Part shown: positions 7,072-8,871 of the stretch, piece by piece | Position numbering within the stretch: the stretch's first letter is position 1 | How the letters are laid out: the number at the start of each line of letters is the position of its first letter | NCBI GenBank assembly: GCA_041558415.1 | Contig: JBFFEY010000097.1 | Location: 1-8,871, forward strand | DNA: 8,871 nt | Origin: SG8-39 sp041558415 | Lineage (GTDB): Bacteria > Pseudomonadota > Gammaproteobacteria > Burkholderiales > SG8-39 | Direction of reading: 5' to 3' | Notes under the pieces: model-generated | What the model saw: only the letters and a program-made list of their open reading frames with translations | Told to the model about the DNA's origin: nothing | Databases searched by the model: none | Translations under genes and position numbers: made by a program

Positions 7072-8067
7072 ATGCGCCCAAGACTCAGAAAAGCAATTTT
7101 ATTCACGGTTCTCGTCGGAATCGTCGGCTATCTCGTAGTCGATTCCGCGGATGACGTGCGCGCGCCACAGCGCGCCTCGCGCATCGCCGCGGGCGACGCG
7201 CGCAACGCCGGCGCGCCAACAACTGCGGCGGGCGAGGCGGCGGCGCCGCAGCGGCACGCACGCTACGCGCTGCCGCAGCGGCCGGCGCTCGGCGCGCCGC
7301 AGGCGCAGCTGTTCGGTGCGCACTCCTGGCAGCCGAAAACGCAGCCGGGGGCGCAGGCGCGCGCCGCGAAGCCGGCGGCGCCGCGCGTGCCGGCCATGCC
7401 GTATCGCTACGCCGGCAAGGTGCTGCACCAGGGCAAGCTGAAGGTCTACCTGGCGAAAGGCGACGAGGTGTTCGCGGTGCAACAGGGCGAGACGCTCGAG
7501 CGCGTCTACCGCGTCGAGTCGATCGAGGACACGCGCATCCGCATGCTCTACCTGCCGCTCGGGCGCACGCAGACGATTCCGGTCGAGTCGGTGCTGCCGC
7601 TGGCCGACGGCAAGCGCGCGCCGGCGGCCGCGCCGGCGCCGAAGGCGGCTGCGCCCGGCAAGGCGGCGCGCGTGCTGTGGCAGGGTCCGCAGCGCGTCAA
7701 GCTGGGGGCGGAGTTTTCGGTCAAGCTGCACGTGACGAGCGCACAGCCGGTGGCGGCCTCGCCGATCCAGCTGCGCTTCGATCCGCGCCTGCTCGAATCG
7801 GTGGCGGTGAAGCCGGGCCGTTTTTTCGATGCGCGCAACGACCAGTTCAGCGTGCGCGTCAATCCCGAAGGATCGATCGTCGTCGGCGCGACGCACCGCG
7901 CGCGTACGCCGGCCGCGGACGCCGAGTTCCTGGTGCTCACATTCCGGCCGATCAAGCCGGCGGCGGTCGCCGAGCTGTCGATCGCGTCGCTCGGTCTGCA
8001 GGGGCCGGCGGGGCGTAGCATCGACGTCGCCTCGCCGGCGGCGTTCCGCACGGCGATCACGCCGTGA
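7072..8067 (+). CDS. Membrane-anchored PilP/GspC-like protein with C-terminal cohesin-like domain
   Basis: A 331-residue bitopic protein. A basic tail (1-7) and one hydrophobic segment (about 8-23) without a clear cleavage site suggest an inner-membrane anchor with the rest in the periplasm. A long Ala/Pro/Arg linker (about 28-108) leads to a beta-rich domain (about 109-173) with YRYAGKVLHQGK, VFAVQQGETL and YRVESI, resembling the PilP / GspC homology region that contacts the N0 domain of secretins. A second Ala/Pro linker (182-198) precedes residues 199-331, which look like a cohesin domain: RVKLGAEFSVKLHV, then PIQLRFDPRLLESVAVKPG, IVVGAT and FLVLTFRPI. The T2SS/MSHA-type operon opposite lacks this component, so the gene probably completes that machine. 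ATG 7072 is chosen because it starts the basic tail and anchor; an ATG at 6982 would add a poor N-terminal extension. From memory, short PilP-like homologues in betaproteobacteria carry a 'secretion system X' label; unchecked. Confidence 0.8.
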   Translation: MRPRLRKAILFTVLVGIVGYLVVDSADDVRAPQRASRIAAGDARNAGAPTTAAGEAAAPQRHARYALPQRPALGAPQAQLFGAHSWQPKTQPGAQARAAKPAAPRVPAMPYRYAGKVLHQGKLKVYLAKGDEVFAVQQGETLERVYRVESIEDTRIRMLYLPLGRTQTIPVESVLPLADGKRAPAAAPAPKAAAPGKAARVLWQGPQRVKLGAEFSVKLHVTSAQPVAASPIQLRFDPRLLESVAVKPGRFFDARNDQFSVRVNPEGSIVVGATHRARTPAADAEFLVLTFRPIKPAAVAELSIASLGLQGPAGRSIDVASPAAFRTAITP

Positions 8068-8073
8068 GGTTTT

Positions 8074-8083
8074 GGAGGAGAGG
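8074..8083 (+). promoter_or_regulatory. Strong Shine-Dalgarno of the TPR gene
   Basis: GGAGGAGAGG lies between the stop at 8067 and ATG 8087. GGAGG (8074-8078) is eight bases before the start, an ideal spacing. It is the strongest ribosome site in the window and suggests the TPR protein is made in larger amounts than the machine components. Confidence 0.8.
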
Positions 8084-8086
8084 ACC

Positions 8087-8871
8087 ATGAGCGTTACCAC
8101 ACTCGAGCTGCGCGACGTGCGTCGTCGGCGCCGTCATGTTTTCGCCGGTCTTCTGTTCGTGTTGCTCGCGGCGCTGTTGTATGCCGCGTCGCCGATGCAG
8201 GCGCGCGCGAGCACGCCGCAGGCCGCCGTCACGCCGCAGGAACAGATGCAGGCGGGCGCGCGCGCCTTCGGCGCGGGCGATTTCGGCGAGGCGCTGCGCC
8301 AGTGGGCGCTCGCGGCGGGCGGCTACGAGGCGGCCGGCGACGCCAAGGGGCAGGCGCTGGCGCTGGTGCGCGGCGCCGAAGCCGAGCTGAGCCTGGGGCG
8401 CAGCCCGCGCGCGCTCGAAAAGCTGCAGAAAGCGAAGACGCTCGCCGAGCAAAGCGGCGATGCCGCGCTGCAGCTCGCGGTCGACAGCGGCCTGGGCAAT
8501 GCCTACGTGCTCACCGGCCGCGACGCCGAGGCCGAGCGGCTGCTGCGCGCAAGCGTCGAGCGCGCCGCGCAGCAGGGCGATGCCGCGACCGAAGCCAAGG
8601 TGCACAACAATCTCGGCAACCTGTACGCCGTGCAGCGACGCTACGCCGAGGCCGCGCGCAGCTACCGCGCCGCGCTCGAGACGGCGACCCGCGCGGGCGA
8701 CAAGAGCGTCGCCATCCGTTCGTCGAACAACCTGGCGCGCGCGCTGATCGACGAGGGCCGCTACGGCGAGGCGATCCCGCTGCTCGCGGTGCTTGCCGAT
8801 GACCTGCGCAGGCAGCCGACCTCGCACGCGAAGGCCTACGGCCTGATCAGCGTCGGCCGGCTCTACGGCCG
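8087..8871 (+). CDS. Exported tetratricopeptide-repeat protein, C-terminus beyond window
   Basis: The frame is open from ATG 8087 to the right edge (261 complete codons). A basic stretch (R12-R16) and hydrophobic core (18-34) ending in AxA (39-41) form a likely Sec signal peptide, though an uncleaved anchor is possible. The rest visible is a TPR solenoid. Gly-Asp marks recur at 84/85, 124/125, 164/165 and 204/205, a 40-residue period, with TPR-type residues between them (for example NNLGNLYAVQRRYAEAARSY, 174-193). Forty-residue TPRs of this kind occur in MalT-like, kinesin-light-chain-like and bacterial CHAT-protease-associated proteins. A C-terminal catalytic domain such as CHAT could follow, but nothing in the window shows it. 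The gene is 19 bases after the PilP/cohesin gene, in the same direction, so co-transcription is likely. It could be a periplasmic or surface scaffold or a client of the secretion machine. Confidence 0.85.
   Translation, partial: MSVTTLELRDVRRRRRHVFAGLLFVLLAALLYAASPMQARASTPQAAVTPQEQMQAGARAFGAGDFGEALRQWALAAGGYEAAGDAKGQALALVRGAEAELSLGRSPRALEKLQKAKTLAEQSGDAALQLAVDSGLGNAYVLTGRDAEAERLLRASVERAAQQGDAATEAKVHNNLGNLYAVQRRYAEAARSYRAALETATRAGDKSVAIRSSNNLARALIDEGRYGEAIPLLAVLADDLRRQPTSHAKAYGLISVGRLYG

Noticed and set aside
6942..7106. A longer gspG starting at 7106 with 55 extra residues
   Set aside because: It would place a long non-membrane sequence before the prepilin signal and run through the divergent promoter region into the other gene's coding sequence. 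The leader from ATG 6941 is of workable length.
7099..8827. Minus-strand open frames opposite the PilP/cohesin and TPR genes
   Set aside because: They are arginine-rich with no signal or domain, whereas the plus strand gives a coherent anchor, domains, repeats and good ribosome sites.
8159..8871. The 120-base periodicity as a DNA tandem repeat
   Set aside because: Only scattered bases such as GGCGA recur at the period. The repeats are conserved at the protein level as TPRs, not as DNA copies.
1..8871. Insertion sequence, integron, CRISPR array, tRNA or prophage signals
   Set aside because: No transposase, terminal inverted repeats, spaced direct repeats or cloverleaf-like segment was seen; composition is uniform apart from the intergenic region.

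Overview
This is a very GC-rich window (about 70 % by eye), with strong G/C preference at third codon positions and long open antisense frames caused by that composition. The gene content and composition suggest a betaproteobacterium (Burkholderiales or Rhodocyclales type), though a GC-rich gammaproteobacterium cannot be excluded. The window appears to be one locus and is almost fully coding. I see no mobile element, tRNA, rRNA or CRISPR array.

Minus strand, 6941 down to 1: a tightly packed operon for a small envelope machine of the type II secretion / type IV pilus superfamily. In transcription order it encodes a GspG-type major pseudopilin (6941-6504), a GspF/PilC platform protein (6492-5305), a GspE/PilB/MshE ATPase (5308-3614), a PilM/MshI/GspL-like cytoplasmic protein (3633-2794), a PilN-like protein (2797-2273), a PilO/GspM-like protein (2276-1737) and a lipoprotein secretin with an N-terminal TPR-like region (1732 to the left edge, C-terminus missing). 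Neighbouring genes overlap or lie within about 11 bases of each other, mostly as ATGA/GTGA junctions, so one translationally coupled transcript is likely.

Plus strand, 7072 to the right edge: diverging from gspG across a 130-base intergenic region are two genes. The first encodes a membrane-anchored protein with a PilP/GspC-like domain followed by a cohesin-like domain. The second, 19 bases downstream behind a strong Shine-Dalgarno, encodes an exported TPR protein cut by the window edge.

Taken together the locus supplies nearly all classes of a T2SS/MSHA-like apparatus: outer-membrane secretin, inner-membrane PilM/N/O/P-like assembly platform, ATPase, platform protein and one pseudopilin. 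It lacks a prepilin peptidase and minor pseudopilins (GspH/I/J/K) within the window. It mixes a T2SS-type pseudopilin with an MSHA/T4P-type alignment complex. The main surprises are the cohesin-like domain on the PilP/GspC-like component and the co-oriented exported TPR gene, a candidate accessory or client. From memory, related betaproteobacterial loci have been labelled 'secretion system X'; I could not check this.
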